Shown here: piece by piece, positions 44,601 to 52,695 of the stretch
Position numbering within the stretch: position 1 is the stretch's first letter
How the letters are laid out: each line of letters starts with the position of its first letter
DNA from: Paenibacillus silvestris
Lineage (GTDB): Bacteria; Bacillota; Bacilli; Paenibacillales; NBRC-103111
Assembly: GCF_009882985.1 (NCBI RefSeq)
Contig: NZ_WTUZ01000022.1
Location: 409,065 to 473,064, forward strand
Direction of reading: 5' to 3'
DNA length: 64,000 nt
Notes under the pieces: model-generated
Database searches by the model: none
What the model was told of the DNA's origin: nothing
The model's input: the letters and a program-made list of their open reading frames with translations, nothing else
Program-made: the position numbers and the translations under genes

Positions 44601-45406
44601 TGAAAGACAGTAGGCGGCATGGAATACCCGAGATGCCAGTTTAAATGGGGCACGCGGGCGTAGAACCATTGCGCTCTTTGACCATTATCCAAATACTCGT
44701 CCAAATAACCAGCATCTTGCTGGAAGGCATCCTGCAAGACAAAAGCAAGTGAAGGGTTGTTGGTGATAATATTCTCTTTTAAAATTTTGCGGGCATCTGT
44801 ATGGTACAAAATAGTCCCGTCGTGGTTAACGATAACGGTCTGAACCCCCTCAATGGGGGGATGAAGATTATCGCGAAAAGTAGCTTCTGCGTCCAGTGAA
44901 ATATCCACGATACTTGTTACTTCTCTATTTTCATTCCAAACAGGAGCCGTAATGGTAAGGATATATTTTCCTGAAATTTCACCGACGTGGGGGTCAGAAA
45001 TGTATGTTTTGCCGAGTAAGGCCTCTTCAAACCTCCGCTCCCCCTTGATATTCAACCTTCGACCTGTGGTAAGAAGGAGATTGCCATCCGTATCCACGAC
45101 TCCCATGGCCAGAAAGCGATTGTTGCCCGTTTGCAGCTCTTGGCTTAGGTAGTTCAGCCGTTCTTGAACCGTTCCTGTCTTCATAACACTAACACGGCTT
45201 ACCATCTCAACTTCGGCTAGGCGAATGGATAGGAAGTCATATAAATTTTGCGCGGAATTAGAGACAGAAGTAATCGATTGAGCTTTTATTTGCCCAATTA
45301 ATTTATCTTTTGAAAGCTTATAATTCGTAAAGCCTACAACGGTTAATGAAATGGTAGTGATTAGAACAAGAAGTGCAACTAGCTTAAAACGTAAAGAAAG
45401 TGACAT
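41648..45406 (-). CDS. Hybrid sensor histidine kinase with two receivers and an HPt domain
   Basis: 1252 residues. Order: helix (8-28), extracellular dCache-like sensor (about 35-270), helix near 276-300, HAMP (about 300-350), two PAS domains (about 355-490 and 495-620), HisKA with MSHEIRTPLNG (H634), HATPase (NAIKFTEQG, DTGIGI, GGTGLGLVIS), a degenerate first receiver (LVLLDMEAFDMYG), a canonical second receiver (LILMDIHMPDLDG), and a C-terminal HPt (MLHTLRGSSSNL). This is a phosphorelay in one chain. Divergent from a chemoreceptor gene (45570), so it may be tied to taxis or lifestyle control. No cognate regulator is adjacent. Confidence 0.93.
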   Translation of the reverse strand: MSLSLRFKLVALLVLITTISLTVVGFTNYKLSKDKLIGQIKAQSITSVSNSAQNLYDFLSIRLAEVEMVSRVSVMKTGTVQERLNYLSQELQTGNNRFLAMGVVDTDGNLLLTTGRRLNIKGERRFEEALLGKTYISDPHVGEISGKYILTITAPVWNENREVTSIVDISLDAEATFRDNLHPPIEGVQTVIVNHDGTILYHTDARKILKENIITNNPSLAFVLQDAFQQDAGYLDEYLDNGQRAQWFYARVPHLNWHLGYSMPPTVFQEPTSTLLWWTVGLIVGTAAILFLLICLTANSLIISRVQQILRVTESVAAGDFYIKPLVFKSKDELGALAHSVNGMIENLRELFEPFEAFIQHNQYAMIVTDPHFTINHLNRRATELLGYTFTDVHKKTTPLLWLNHDQLIERAAKYTIELGEFVPPDCTALVIRTLHHLKEDSEWIWHHRDGSRLFVQLSVSVITHPGGDLKGYVFIARDISDIKESNETKMRLLTIVESARDAILSFDQQGYIFYMNQAGKNLIGLDIQQSKKYHFSDYVDIRSDVNLEEGLHTAIREGFWEFEAEASTKDQRRIFISVTVVPHTPAEKGERYFSAISRDITDQLQAKDELILAKQEADDANLSKGIFLARMSHEIRTPLNGIVGLSYLMERTAMTPLQKDYMAKITKSSLSLSQIISDILDFSKLEVDKLAIEHHAFLLDDTIDRVCETLSVLLGHKPVDFICDIEEQVPLGLIGDSLRLYQVLLNLTSNAIKFTEQGTVTLRVHIEELQEEKVCIGFTISDTGIGISDEQLAKLFQPFVQADEVTSRKFGGTGLGLVISKSIIDNMGGTIEASSEHGLGSVFRVSIPFALTLQTTKSHTRFPLRAFLVEDHPELHRVLLQTLQSMCSEAAGVYSWKEARKAIELIPLDLVLLDMEAFDMYGEEVWLDMLETCNRNNLKTIIYTTLPGRDALEQLPIEATPYAILVKPVSRSVLYQTLQTITGSLSSDAVDQTSHVAKPENNEAWSSFPRILLVEDNDINQTVARSLLESMNGVVQVASNGYEALQQLETSDYQLILMDIHMPDLDGIETAKRIRLQPKWRHIPIIAVTADSTLEKRLACIRAGMNEVISKPIIPDRLFAAVSTSLSLSGKMAAPGLDIEEALERLLGKTDIYHQMLRKFHAQSQEVIDELTSAIQQIKYEEALHMLHTLRGSSSNLSANRVYAAATMLEETLMQSTPLDESKNILIQNQLQSLAIALEEVFHTIQKLLLD

Positions 45407-45569
45407 CAGAAGCCTCCAAGGATCGTCAAAATGTTAGGAAAACTTACAATTTTAATAAGGGTACTACGTAATTCGTTTAACGTATACCCTTTATGATTGT
45501 AGGTAACAGAATGATTTGAGTATACATCATTGTTGGATCATTCATTCATTACTTGGAGGGATTTCATTC

Positions 45570-47276
45570 ATGCGTTTTACTGTAAAAATGAAAATGATGA
45601 CGGTATTTGCAATTATTTTTCTCATGGTTGGGGGCTTAAGTTTAACCGATATGACGCGAATGGGCGTGCTGAAAGACAACAGTTCTGAGATGGCTACGAA
45701 TTGGATGATGGGTGTCCAAATTATTGATGAGATTCATTTTAACTCCGAGCATATCTTAACCCTCTATTACCAGAAAAAACTAGAGCCGGATTCGAAAAAG
45801 CATGAGCCTTTCGATACGGGTATTACGCAAATGATGACAAGAATCGACAAATTGTTAGAAAACTATAAGGAAAGTCTATCGGGGGACGAAGATACCGCCA
45901 AGTTCCATGAGCTGAATAAAAACTGGGAAGAGTTCAAAGCAGCTTTTATGAAAAATAAACAATTTTCCGGTGATCCGGCGAAAGCGAAGGAAGCTGCGGA
46001 AAGCCTGCAGGTGCTGGCAGCCGCATTTGGTAAAGCGCAAAAAACGATGGCGGAGATGGTTACCTTTAATCAGGAAGGCGGAAAGCTGGCCGATCAGGAG
46101 AATAAGAATCTTTATCAAAGAAGCGTCATGATCTCGCTAATCGTATTAGGTACAATGATCGTCTTTATGCTAGCTGCATGTTATGTGCTCGTCAGGAACA
46201 TCTCTACACCTGTTCGCAGAACGTCACAGGCTTTAAATCGTATTGCAAATGGCGATCTTACGGTGGAGCCGATTATCGTGAAAAACAAAGACGAAATCGG
46301 CGACTTGGCCAGCTCTGTGAATCAAATGGTCGAGCACTTGCGCCATTCCGTGCTTCACATGCTGCAAGCAGCAGGCAGCGTTGCAGCATCCTCTCAGCAG
46401 CTGTTTGCCAGCTCGGAGCAGAATACGTCCGCTTCCCAGCACGTGGCAGCAGCTGTGCAGGATTTCGCAACCGGTGCGGATACCCAAGCACAAAGCTCGA
46501 TGGAATGCGGCAGAGCCATGGAAGAGATGTCGGTTGGTATTCAAAGGATTGCTGAGACAACCTCTGATGTCTCAGAGCTATCCATTTCCGCTACGCAAAT
46601 TGCGGAGGAAGGTACACACGCGATGGAGCGGGTGGTTCATAAAATGCAAGCTGTCAGCCATTCGGTCGACTCGGCGAATCAGGTCATTCAAGAACTGGAG
46701 AGACATTCCCAGAGCATTGGGCAAATCTCTACGCTGATTGGAAATATCGCCTCTCAAACCAATTTGCTTGCACTCAATGCGGCGATTGAGGCGGCACGTG
46801 CTGGAGAGAGCGGTAAAGGATTTGCCGTTGTAGCCGGAGAGGTTCGCAAGCTGGCCTCCCAGACAGATGAATCCGTTCGCGACATCTCTGAACTCATCTC
46901 CAACATTCAAAGAGATTCTGTTCGCGCTGCGGGGGTTATGAACACTGGACTCATAGACGTACAGGAAGGCTTGAAGGAAGTAGGCAGCGCCGAGATGGCT
47001 TTCAGTCAAATCGTAGCAGCTTCTCAGGAAGTAGCGAGCAAGATTCAAGAAACGGCTGCAGCTGCACAGCAGATGGCTGCTTCTACGGAGCAGATTGCCG
47101 CAACAGTAGCAAGTGTCGGATCAGTCGCACAGCAAACATCAGGGACAGCACAGTCTGTAGCAGCAGCTATAGAAGAGCAGTTGGCTTCCACGGAGGAGAT
47201 CACTTCTTCTGCGAGAAACCTGGCAACGATTGCCCAAGATTTGCACCAAGTTGTGACAGCTTTCCGTATTTCGTAA
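45570..47276 (+). CDS. Methyl-accepting chemotaxis protein, 4-helix-bundle sensor
   Basis: 568 residues. Helix at 9-28, an extracellular all-helical (4HB-like) region to about 190, second helix near 192-214, HAMP, and MCP domain with the hairpin tip LLALNAAIEAARAGESGKGFAVVAGEVRKLA. Start ATG 45570 follows TTGGAGGG; the upstream in-frame codons at 45516 lack a ribosome site. Divergent from the hybrid kinase. Confidence 0.92.
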   Translation: MRFTVKMKMMTVFAIIFLMVGGLSLTDMTRMGVLKDNSSEMATNWMMGVQIIDEIHFNSEHILTLYYQKKLEPDSKKHEPFDTGITQMMTRIDKLLENYKESLSGDEDTAKFHELNKNWEEFKAAFMKNKQFSGDPAKAKEAAESLQVLAAAFGKAQKTMAEMVTFNQEGGKLADQENKNLYQRSVMISLIVLGTMIVFMLAACYVLVRNISTPVRRTSQALNRIANGDLTVEPIIVKNKDEIGDLASSVNQMVEHLRHSVLHMLQAAGSVAASSQQLFASSEQNTSASQHVAAAVQDFATGADTQAQSSMECGRAMEEMSVGIQRIAETTSDVSELSISATQIAEEGTHAMERVVHKMQAVSHSVDSANQVIQELERHSQSIGQISTLIGNIASQTNLLALNAAIEAARAGESGKGFAVVAGEVRKLASQTDESVRDISELISNIQRDSVRAAGVMNTGLIDVQEGLKEVGSAEMAFSQIVAASQEVASKIQETAAAAQQMAASTEQIAATVASVGSVAQQTSGTAQSVAAAIEEQLASTEEITSSARNLATIAQDLHQVVTAFRIS

Positions 47277-47383
47277 AAAATTAAAATGAATACCCGACTT
47301 TTTCATTCGCTCGTGCGTCTTGTTATCGAGAAGGTTAGAACAACCATAGATGACAATACCATACGAATGAGGAGTGACGTGAA

Positions 47384-48520
47384 ATGAGAAAGAATCCTTT
47401 TAACATGTTGAAAATGGGTGTGCTCGGATGTGCGATGCTGGTTGGTGTAAGCGGGGCTGTAGTAACATCAGGCTCAGCTTCAGCTGAAACGGTGACGGCT
47501 GTTCCCATTAACGCGAAGGTGAATCCTCCGACACCCGTTGCCATCCAAGCCACAGCGGTTCAAATCAAAGAGGAAGTGCTTACCTCTAAGTCGGAAAATT
47601 TGAAAACGAATGTTAAAGTCCCTCAGCTGACAGGGATGCTGGATGCGAAATATCAGGAACAGCTCAACGATATTCTTTTGTCCCATGCGAATGAGGATTT
47701 GGCGAACTGGGAGAAATTAGCGGATGAAGCTGCTGCCGATGCCAAAACCAAAGGTTTTACTTATCGTCCCTATGAACTCACGATTGTTTATGCGTTGAAA
47801 TCCGATGGCACGAGTTTCCCAGCGGGGCTAGTCTCCCTGCAAATTACGACGTACGGAGCCACTGGGGGAACTGGTATGCCGCGCGTTGACACGTATAATG
47901 TGTTAAACCGCGAAGAAGCCCAGCGTGTGACCTTGCAGGACGTTCTTGGGGCTACCTACAAAGAAACCGTGGACGCTGGAGTCCGAGCGATAATGGACGA
48001 ACATCCTGAAAACTATTTCAAGGAAGAATTTAAAGGTATTAGAGAGTCGCAGGGCTTTTATGTGGAAAAAGGAGAAGCCGTCGTCGTATTCCCGAAATAT
48101 GCGATTGCACCGGGCGTGATGGGCTCGCCGGAATTCCGTTTTCCACTAGCTGAGGATTTGATCATTCCTGTGGCGACGGAGCCGGCAGCTAAAGTGGTCT
48201 TGGATCTGGCGGCAGGTGACAGCATAACGAACTCAGAAGGCGTATCATTCGTGCCACTCCGCAAGCTAGCAGAAGGTCTTGGTTATGAAGTAACTTGGAA
48301 TCAAGCCACGTATGCGGCAGAACTCCATAAGGGGGCGCAATGGACGAGTGTGTCCGTGGGCAAAGATAGCTATTTCTATGCGAAAATGGCACCTGTCTCC
48401 TTGGGGGCAGCACCGATCATTCAGAATGATAGTTTGTATGTACCGCTCAAGTTCGTTTCAGATATTCTGAAGGCCGAAGTGAAAAAAGGCGATGCCGGCA
48501 ATTTACACATTGAACAGTAA
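47384..48520 (+). CDS. Secreted DUF3298-type protein with copper-amine-oxidase-N domain
   Basis: 378 residues. Signal peptide about 1-35 (ending SASA). A DUF4163/DUF3298-like region (about 55-255, VPQLTGMLDAKYQEQLNDIL, GAVVVFPKYAIAPG-type segments) resembles the C-terminal half of RsiV/PdaC proteins, which bind lysozyme or peptidoglycan fragments. A copper-amine-oxidase N-terminal-like domain (about 270-375, GVSFVPLRKLAEGLGYEVTW) probably binds cell wall. AGGAG ribosome site. A cell-envelope role is inferred. Confidence 0.85.
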   Translation: MRKNPFNMLKMGVLGCAMLVGVSGAVVTSGSASAETVTAVPINAKVNPPTPVAIQATAVQIKEEVLTSKSENLKTNVKVPQLTGMLDAKYQEQLNDILLSHANEDLANWEKLADEAAADAKTKGFTYRPYELTIVYALKSDGTSFPAGLVSLQITTYGATGGTGMPRVDTYNVLNREEAQRVTLQDVLGATYKETVDAGVRAIMDEHPENYFKEEFKGIRESQGFYVEKGEAVVVFPKYAIAPGVMGSPEFRFPLAEDLIIPVATEPAAKVVLDLAAGDSITNSEGVSFVPLRKLAEGLGYEVTWNQATYAAELHKGAQWTSVSVGKDSYFYAKMAPVSLGAAPIIQNDSLYVPLKFVSDILKAEVKKGDAGNLHIEQ

Positions 48521-48601
48521 TTTACTTATAAGCTCTTAACCAGGAAGCATCTAGTTCGCCCAAATAAATGGGTGCGCTGGAGGCTTTTCCATATCACATA
48601 T

Positions 48602-48652
48602 TTGAAAGCGTTTGCGTATACTATTATATCTCGTAAAAGTTCCTCTTTTACG
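48602..48652 (+). promoter_or_regulatory. Promoter and 5' hairpin for the SPW gene
   Basis: TTGAAA (48602-48607), 17 bases, TATATC (48625-48630). A perfect 8-bp hairpin CGTAAAAG-TTCCT-CTTTTACG (48632-48652) begins at the expected transcript start. TGAAAGCGTTTGCG (48603-48616) is a 12-of-14 match to the CcpA cre consensus. Confidence 0.5.
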
Positions 48653-48677
48653 TGCCAAAACTTGTAGGAGGTGGAAG

Positions 48678-49004
48678 ATGACCATGTATTTAAAAAATGT
48701 ATTGTCGGCGTGCATGGGACTCTGGTTTTTGGTCAGCCCCTGGGTGTTTGGATTTGAAGATCAGACGAATGCTTTTTTCGCCTGTGTGCTGCTTGGAAGC
48801 GTGCAATTCGTAGGATCTCTGCTGGCTCTGGGCAAAACAGGGAAGCAGGTTTGGCAGAATTGGCTGTGCCTGACGATTGGAGCTTTATTCATTCTCTTTC
48901 CGAATGTGTTCCACGTAGGGTTGATGGCTTATTTCTTATTTGTTGTCCTTGGTTTCTTGACCATTCTCGTCAATTACGCGAATCTGTATGCCGACGAGCA
49001 ATGA
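48678..49004 (+). CDS. SPW-repeat membrane protein
   Basis: 108 residues with four likely helices and an SPW motif (GLWFLVSPWVFGF) near the N terminus; this family is small and of unknown function. ATG at 48678 follows AGGAGG. Its own promoter is at 48602. The stop is 58 bases before the methyltransferase gene. Confidence 0.82.
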   Translation: MTMYLKNVLSACMGLWFLVSPWVFGFEDQTNAFFACVLLGSVQFVGSLLALGKTGKQVWQNWLCLTIGALFILFPNVFHVGLMAYFLFVVLGFLTILVNYANLYADEQ

Positions 49005-49061
49005 TCGATTATACTGGTGTTAAGTTAAGTATCAACTTCCCATAGGAGGAAACACATAGAT

Positions 49062-51134
49062 ATGCTCCGTTCATTAGAACTGATACACAACCATCGAACA
49101 GGGGACACCACAGCAGCTGCTGAGCATAAATGGCTTGCCTTTATGGTATCGGCAGAAGAGCGCATCGTGAATTTCGAGCGAATTCAATCGATCCGTGAGC
49201 TGGCTCAGGCGAACCCTGTTCTTGATTATGCCCAGCGTACCCTGCTCAAATTGGACGAGCTGGCGCTGTCTTTTTGGAAGAAGGAAGTGCTCGAAGAAGT
49301 ATTGATCTGGTCCGAGGTTGCCAAAGGCGGTACCTTGAGAGATCGTTTTCTATGGCAGGATCAAGGCATTCATCTCTATGTACATAATCAAGGCTCTGCA
49401 GAGCTGTACAAGCTTCATGCCGGGAATCAAAGTGATAAGTCGGCTGTGATACATACATTAATCTACACCCATGGGCTCATTGGGCAGACGATCCGAGGAG
49501 AAGTTCCTCTGCGGGAACATGCTCCGCTAACTAAATTAATTGCCGATCGTTTGCTTTCTGCAGATGAGTTAAGGGACTTGCTCCTGGCACTGAATGAGTG
49601 CATCATTGCGGCGGTCTCTGAAGAGCTATGGCATTCGGTCAGCGCTCAGGTGAAGTCGTTGATTGAGAAGATCTTAATCGGGGAATTGGAGCCTGAGATT
49701 TCTTTCAAAGACAGGTTGGCCAAACTGCGGGGAAACTCCATTCGAAAAGGCGAAAATTTCGAGCGCGACTATCAAAGGATCTTGGAAGAAGCGCCGGAGC
49801 TGTTAGCTGGTCTAGGGGCATTCTTGGAAAGATCAACCTTGTGGTATGTGGAGGCGGCTTTCCAGGATTTTACGCTTAGGCAGATGGTTAGAGTACTTCT
49901 GGTCATCCAAGCGTCAAGCCGTATGGGGGAAACGGTTCGCCATATTAGCTTTGAGCCCTTCATGAATACCTTGTATTACGATTACAAAGGAAGCAAGAAA
50001 GTGAATGTGTACAAGAAACGGATGATTGAAAAATACATGGATGAGATGACTTGGGAGGACATCGCACAAGGAAAGCTAGCGTGGAACAATGGCCACTTGA
50101 AGCACATCATTGAGCGGAAGCCCCAGCTTGCGGATACGGTGTTTTTTACATGCCAATTTTCCCCTGCTGCTGAGAAGCTAATTGAATTTTGTGTAGAAGC
50201 CGAGAAGTCCCCCTTATACGAAAAGGCAGTCCTGCTGCTATTCGATTTATTTGAATTGCGAAGAGATGCCTACGACCGTTTTCATAACGAGGAAGACTAC
50301 TTGGCCACGATGAACCAAACGGCTGATTATAAGAAGCTGATGCTGGACTACGTCGTTGGGAAGAAGGTCGTAGATATCGGTCCAGGCGGCGGTGTCATGC
50401 TGGATCTGATTGAACAGTATTTGCCGGACAAGCATCCCATTGGCATCGATATTTCCTCGAATGTGATTGAAGCGCTGGAGCGTAAGAAGCAGTTGGAGGG
50501 TCACCGATGGACGGTTCTGAAAGGGGATGCCCTTGACCTGAAGCCGTATGTGGAGCAAGGAACCATTGACACGGTGATCTTCTCTTCGATCCTTCATGAA
50601 CTCTATTCCTACATCCCTTATGAGGGGAGAAAATTCAACCACGCGACCATTGCGGCGGCACTGCGCAGCGCTTATGATGTTCTCTCTCCAGGTGGAAGAA
50701 TCGTGATTCGCGACGGAATTATGACTGAGCCTGCAGAGCAAAAGCGAACCATTCACTTTTTACAGGAGGGGGCAATGGCGTATCTCGAGCGGTATGCGAA
50801 GGACTTTGCTGGCCGAGAGATTACCTATGAGATTATTGAGACGGATAAAGTGGTCATGCCAGTGAATGATGCGATGGAGTTTCTCTATACATATACATGG
50901 GGCGAGGAAGCGTATGTCCATGAAGTGCAGGAACAGTTTGGCTATTTTACGCCGAGTGAATACATAGCTTTCATCCATCGTACGCTGGGATCTGAGGTTA
51001 AAATTATCGAGAACAGGCATTTCCTGCAGGAAGGATACACGGAAGCGCTGCAGGGTAAAGTAAAACTGTTGGATGAAAGTGGAACCGTGGTTGCGCTGCC
51101 AGACAGCACTTGTTTAATTGTCATTGAAAAATAG
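49062..51134 (+). CDS. Large SAM-dependent methyltransferase with long N-terminal region
   Basis: 690 residues. A Rossmann methyltransferase domain sits near 425-600 with motif I VVDIGPGGGVML (D438) and a downstream ISSNVIEALERKKQL acidic-loop region. The preceding 430 residues are mainly helical and match nothing I recognise; they include SFEPFMNTLYYDYKGSKK. The final 90 residues follow the methyltransferase fold. Substrate unknown. AGGAGG precedes the ATG. It precedes the NAD salvage genes, but a separate promoter (51170-51198) lies between, so a link is only suggested. Confidence 0.75.
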   Translation: MLRSLELIHNHRTGDTTAAAEHKWLAFMVSAEERIVNFERIQSIRELAQANPVLDYAQRTLLKLDELALSFWKKEVLEEVLIWSEVAKGGTLRDRFLWQDQGIHLYVHNQGSAELYKLHAGNQSDKSAVIHTLIYTHGLIGQTIRGEVPLREHAPLTKLIADRLLSADELRDLLLALNECIIAAVSEELWHSVSAQVKSLIEKILIGELEPEISFKDRLAKLRGNSIRKGENFERDYQRILEEAPELLAGLGAFLERSTLWYVEAAFQDFTLRQMVRVLLVIQASSRMGETVRHISFEPFMNTLYYDYKGSKKVNVYKKRMIEKYMDEMTWEDIAQGKLAWNNGHLKHIIERKPQLADTVFFTCQFSPAAEKLIEFCVEAEKSPLYEKAVLLLFDLFELRRDAYDRFHNEEDYLATMNQTADYKKLMLDYVVGKKVVDIGPGGGVMLDLIEQYLPDKHPIGIDISSNVIEALERKKQLEGHRWTVLKGDALDLKPYVEQGTIDTVIFSSILHELYSYIPYEGRKFNHATIAAALRSAYDVLSPGGRIVIRDGIMTEPAEQKRTIHFLQEGAMAYLERYAKDFAGREITYEIIETDKVVMPVNDAMEFLYTYTWGEEAYVHEVQEQFGYFTPSEYIAFIHRTLGSEVKIIENRHFLQEGYTEALQGKVKLLDESGTVVALPDSTCLIVIEK

Positions 51135-51169
51135 GCGAAGCTGATGGGCAGTTTTGGGTAAAGTAACGA

Positions 51170-51198
51170 TTGCATGTATCATTTAATTGTGTCATAAT
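51170..51198 (+). promoter_or_regulatory. Promoter of the NrtR-like/NAD cluster
   Basis: TTGCAT (51170-51175), 17-base spacer, CATAAT (51193-51198), followed by an AT-rich stretch with TATCAAA (51203-51209) also found upstream of the nicotinamidase gene. Confidence 0.55.
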
Positions 51199-51251
51199 GA
51201 AAATATCAAAACGACAATATATAACTATTCACATCCAAGCAGGTGATCACC

Positions 51252-52019
51252 TTGAACGAAGAAAACGAAAGCAATTACCAGGTAAGCAAATATCGAACAC
51301 CAGACGGTGCGCCTGCGGATATCGTGATCTTCACCATCACCGCTGAAGGAAAGGATTCCGTGAAGAAGTCGCTCCCGCTCAGAGAATTGCAAGTGCTGCT
51401 TATTCAAAGAAAACAGTGGCCGTTCGAAGGACAATGGGCGCTTCCAGGCGGATTCTCCTCCGAGAACGAAACGATTCATGAGAGCGCGCGGCGCGAACTA
51501 ACGGAGGAAACAGGCGTTTCTGATGTCCACCTGGCCTATTTCAACGTCTACAGCACGCCAAAACGCGATCCTCGGGGGTGGATCATCTCTCACGCGTTCT
51601 TCGCGTTAGTGCATGAGCGCTTCCTGGAGAAGCGCCAAGCAGCGGATGATGCCGCAGATGTTCGGCTATTTCCAGTGGAGGAAGCGCTCGCGATGGATCT
51701 CGCTTTTGATCACGAAATCATCGTTCGCGATGCTCTTGAACAGATTCAGACGAAGATGCTCACGACGACGATCGCCAAGGAATTCTTGTCGGAGGAATTC
51801 ACGATCAGCGAATTGTATCAAGTGATTCAGACGGTCGTCCCGACGTTCAATGAACGTAATTTTATTCGTAAAATCACGTCTACGCAGAGCCGCAAAGGGA
51901 TTATCGAAGAGGTGCTGGATCACAACGGGCAAGGCAAAATGTCAAACCGATATTCCCAACGTGCCGCCCAGCTCTACCGTTTTACGGATTATGTGCCTCA
52001 GCTGTCTATTTACAGCTAG
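51252..52019 (+). CDS. nrtR: NrtR-like Nudix regulator of NAD metabolism
   Basis: 255 residues. N-terminal Nudix domain with an intact box (GG...E...ARRELTEETGV), then a winged-helix-like C-terminal domain (EEFTISELYQVIQTVVPTFN, NFIRKITSTQSRKGIIEEV). This architecture is NrtR, a repressor that senses ADP-ribose or NAD metabolites. The Nudix box is complete, so it may also hydrolyse substrate. Heads a cluster with pncA, nadE and pncB, its expected targets. The TTG at 51252 is chosen as start because AGGTGAT lies just upstream; an in-frame GTG at 51243 sits in that ribosome site. An ADP-ribose pyrophosphatase is the alternative reading. Confidence 0.82.
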   Translation: MNEENESNYQVSKYRTPDGAPADIVIFTITAEGKDSVKKSLPLRELQVLLIQRKQWPFEGQWALPGGFSSENETIHESARRELTEETGVSDVHLAYFNVYSTPKRDPRGWIISHAFFALVHERFLEKRQAADDAADVRLFPVEEALAMDLAFDHEIIVRDALEQIQTKMLTTTIAKEFLSEEFTISELYQVIQTVVPTFNERNFIRKITSTQSRKGIIEEVLDHNGQGKMSNRYSQRAAQLYRFTDYVPQLSIYS

Positions 52020-52034
52020 GCCTCTCTTTTAACC

Positions 52035-52068
52035 TTTGATATTGTCTTATTAATAGTATCAAATATAC
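52035..52068 (+). promoter_or_regulatory. Promoter with inverted repeat before the nicotinamidase gene
   Basis: TTGTCT (about 52043-52048), 16 bases, TATACT. A TTTGATA...TATCAAA inverted repeat overlaps it and shares TATCAAA with the region upstream of nrtR. Candidate NrtR operator. Confidence 0.45.
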
Positions 52069-52089
52069 TAAATCAAGGAGTTGGTAAGT

Positions 52090-52632
52090 ATGAAAGCATT
52101 GATTATTATAGACTATACGGTCGATTTTGTTGACGGGAAGCTTCCTTGCGGGGAGCCTGCTATTGCCATAGAAACGCGGATGTGTGAAATAACAGAGGCA
52201 TTCGTTGCCCAGCAGGATTTTGTGGTCATGGCCGTAGACCTGCACGATGAACAGGACCCCTACCATCCAGAGACGAAGCTATTCCCGCCGCACAATATCC
52301 GGGGCACGTCTGGACGCGATTTATATGGCCGGTTGAAAACCGTGCATGAGCATCATGAGCGCGCAATTTATTGGATGGACAAAACGAGATATAGCGCCTT
52401 CTGTGGGACAGATTTGGAGCTGAAGCTTAGGGCTAGAGGCATCCAGGAACTTCATCTGATTGGCGTCTGCACAGATATTTGCGTGCTGCATACAGCCGTT
52501 GATGCTTACAATAAAGGCTTTGACATCGTGGTACACGAAGACGCGGTTGCCAGCTTTAATGACCAAGGCCATGTCTGGGCTTTGCAGCATTTTGAAAGCA
52601 CACTTGGGGCTAAAGTTGTTCGCGGTTGGTAG
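52090..52632 (+). CDS. pncA: Nicotinamidase
   Basis: 180-residue isochorismatase-family hydrolase that converts nicotinamide to nicotinate. Catalytic triad members are visible: D8 (ALIIIDYTVDF), Lys in WMDKTRYSAF and Cys in GVCTDICVLH; metal ligands are in AVDLHDEQDPYHP. ATG at 52090 follows AAGGAG. Placed between nrtR and nadE, giving the salvage route nicotinamide, nicotinate, NaMN, NAD with pncB and nadE. Confidence 0.93.
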   Translation: MKALIIIDYTVDFVDGKLPCGEPAIAIETRMCEITEAFVAQQDFVVMAVDLHDEQDPYHPETKLFPPHNIRGTSGRDLYGRLKTVHEHHERAIYWMDKTRYSAFCGTDLELKLRARGIQELHLIGVCTDICVLHTAVDAYNKGFDIVVHEDAVASFNDQGHVWALQHFESTLGAKVVRGW

Positions 52633-52695
52633 TATGAAACAGCAGCATTAACAGGAATGCTAGGATAATCCAATATAATGAAGGAGATGACCCCT

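Noticed and set aside
27070..47276. The two MCP genes as a recent duplication
   Set aside because: Their sensor regions and topology differ; only the universal signalling tip is shared.
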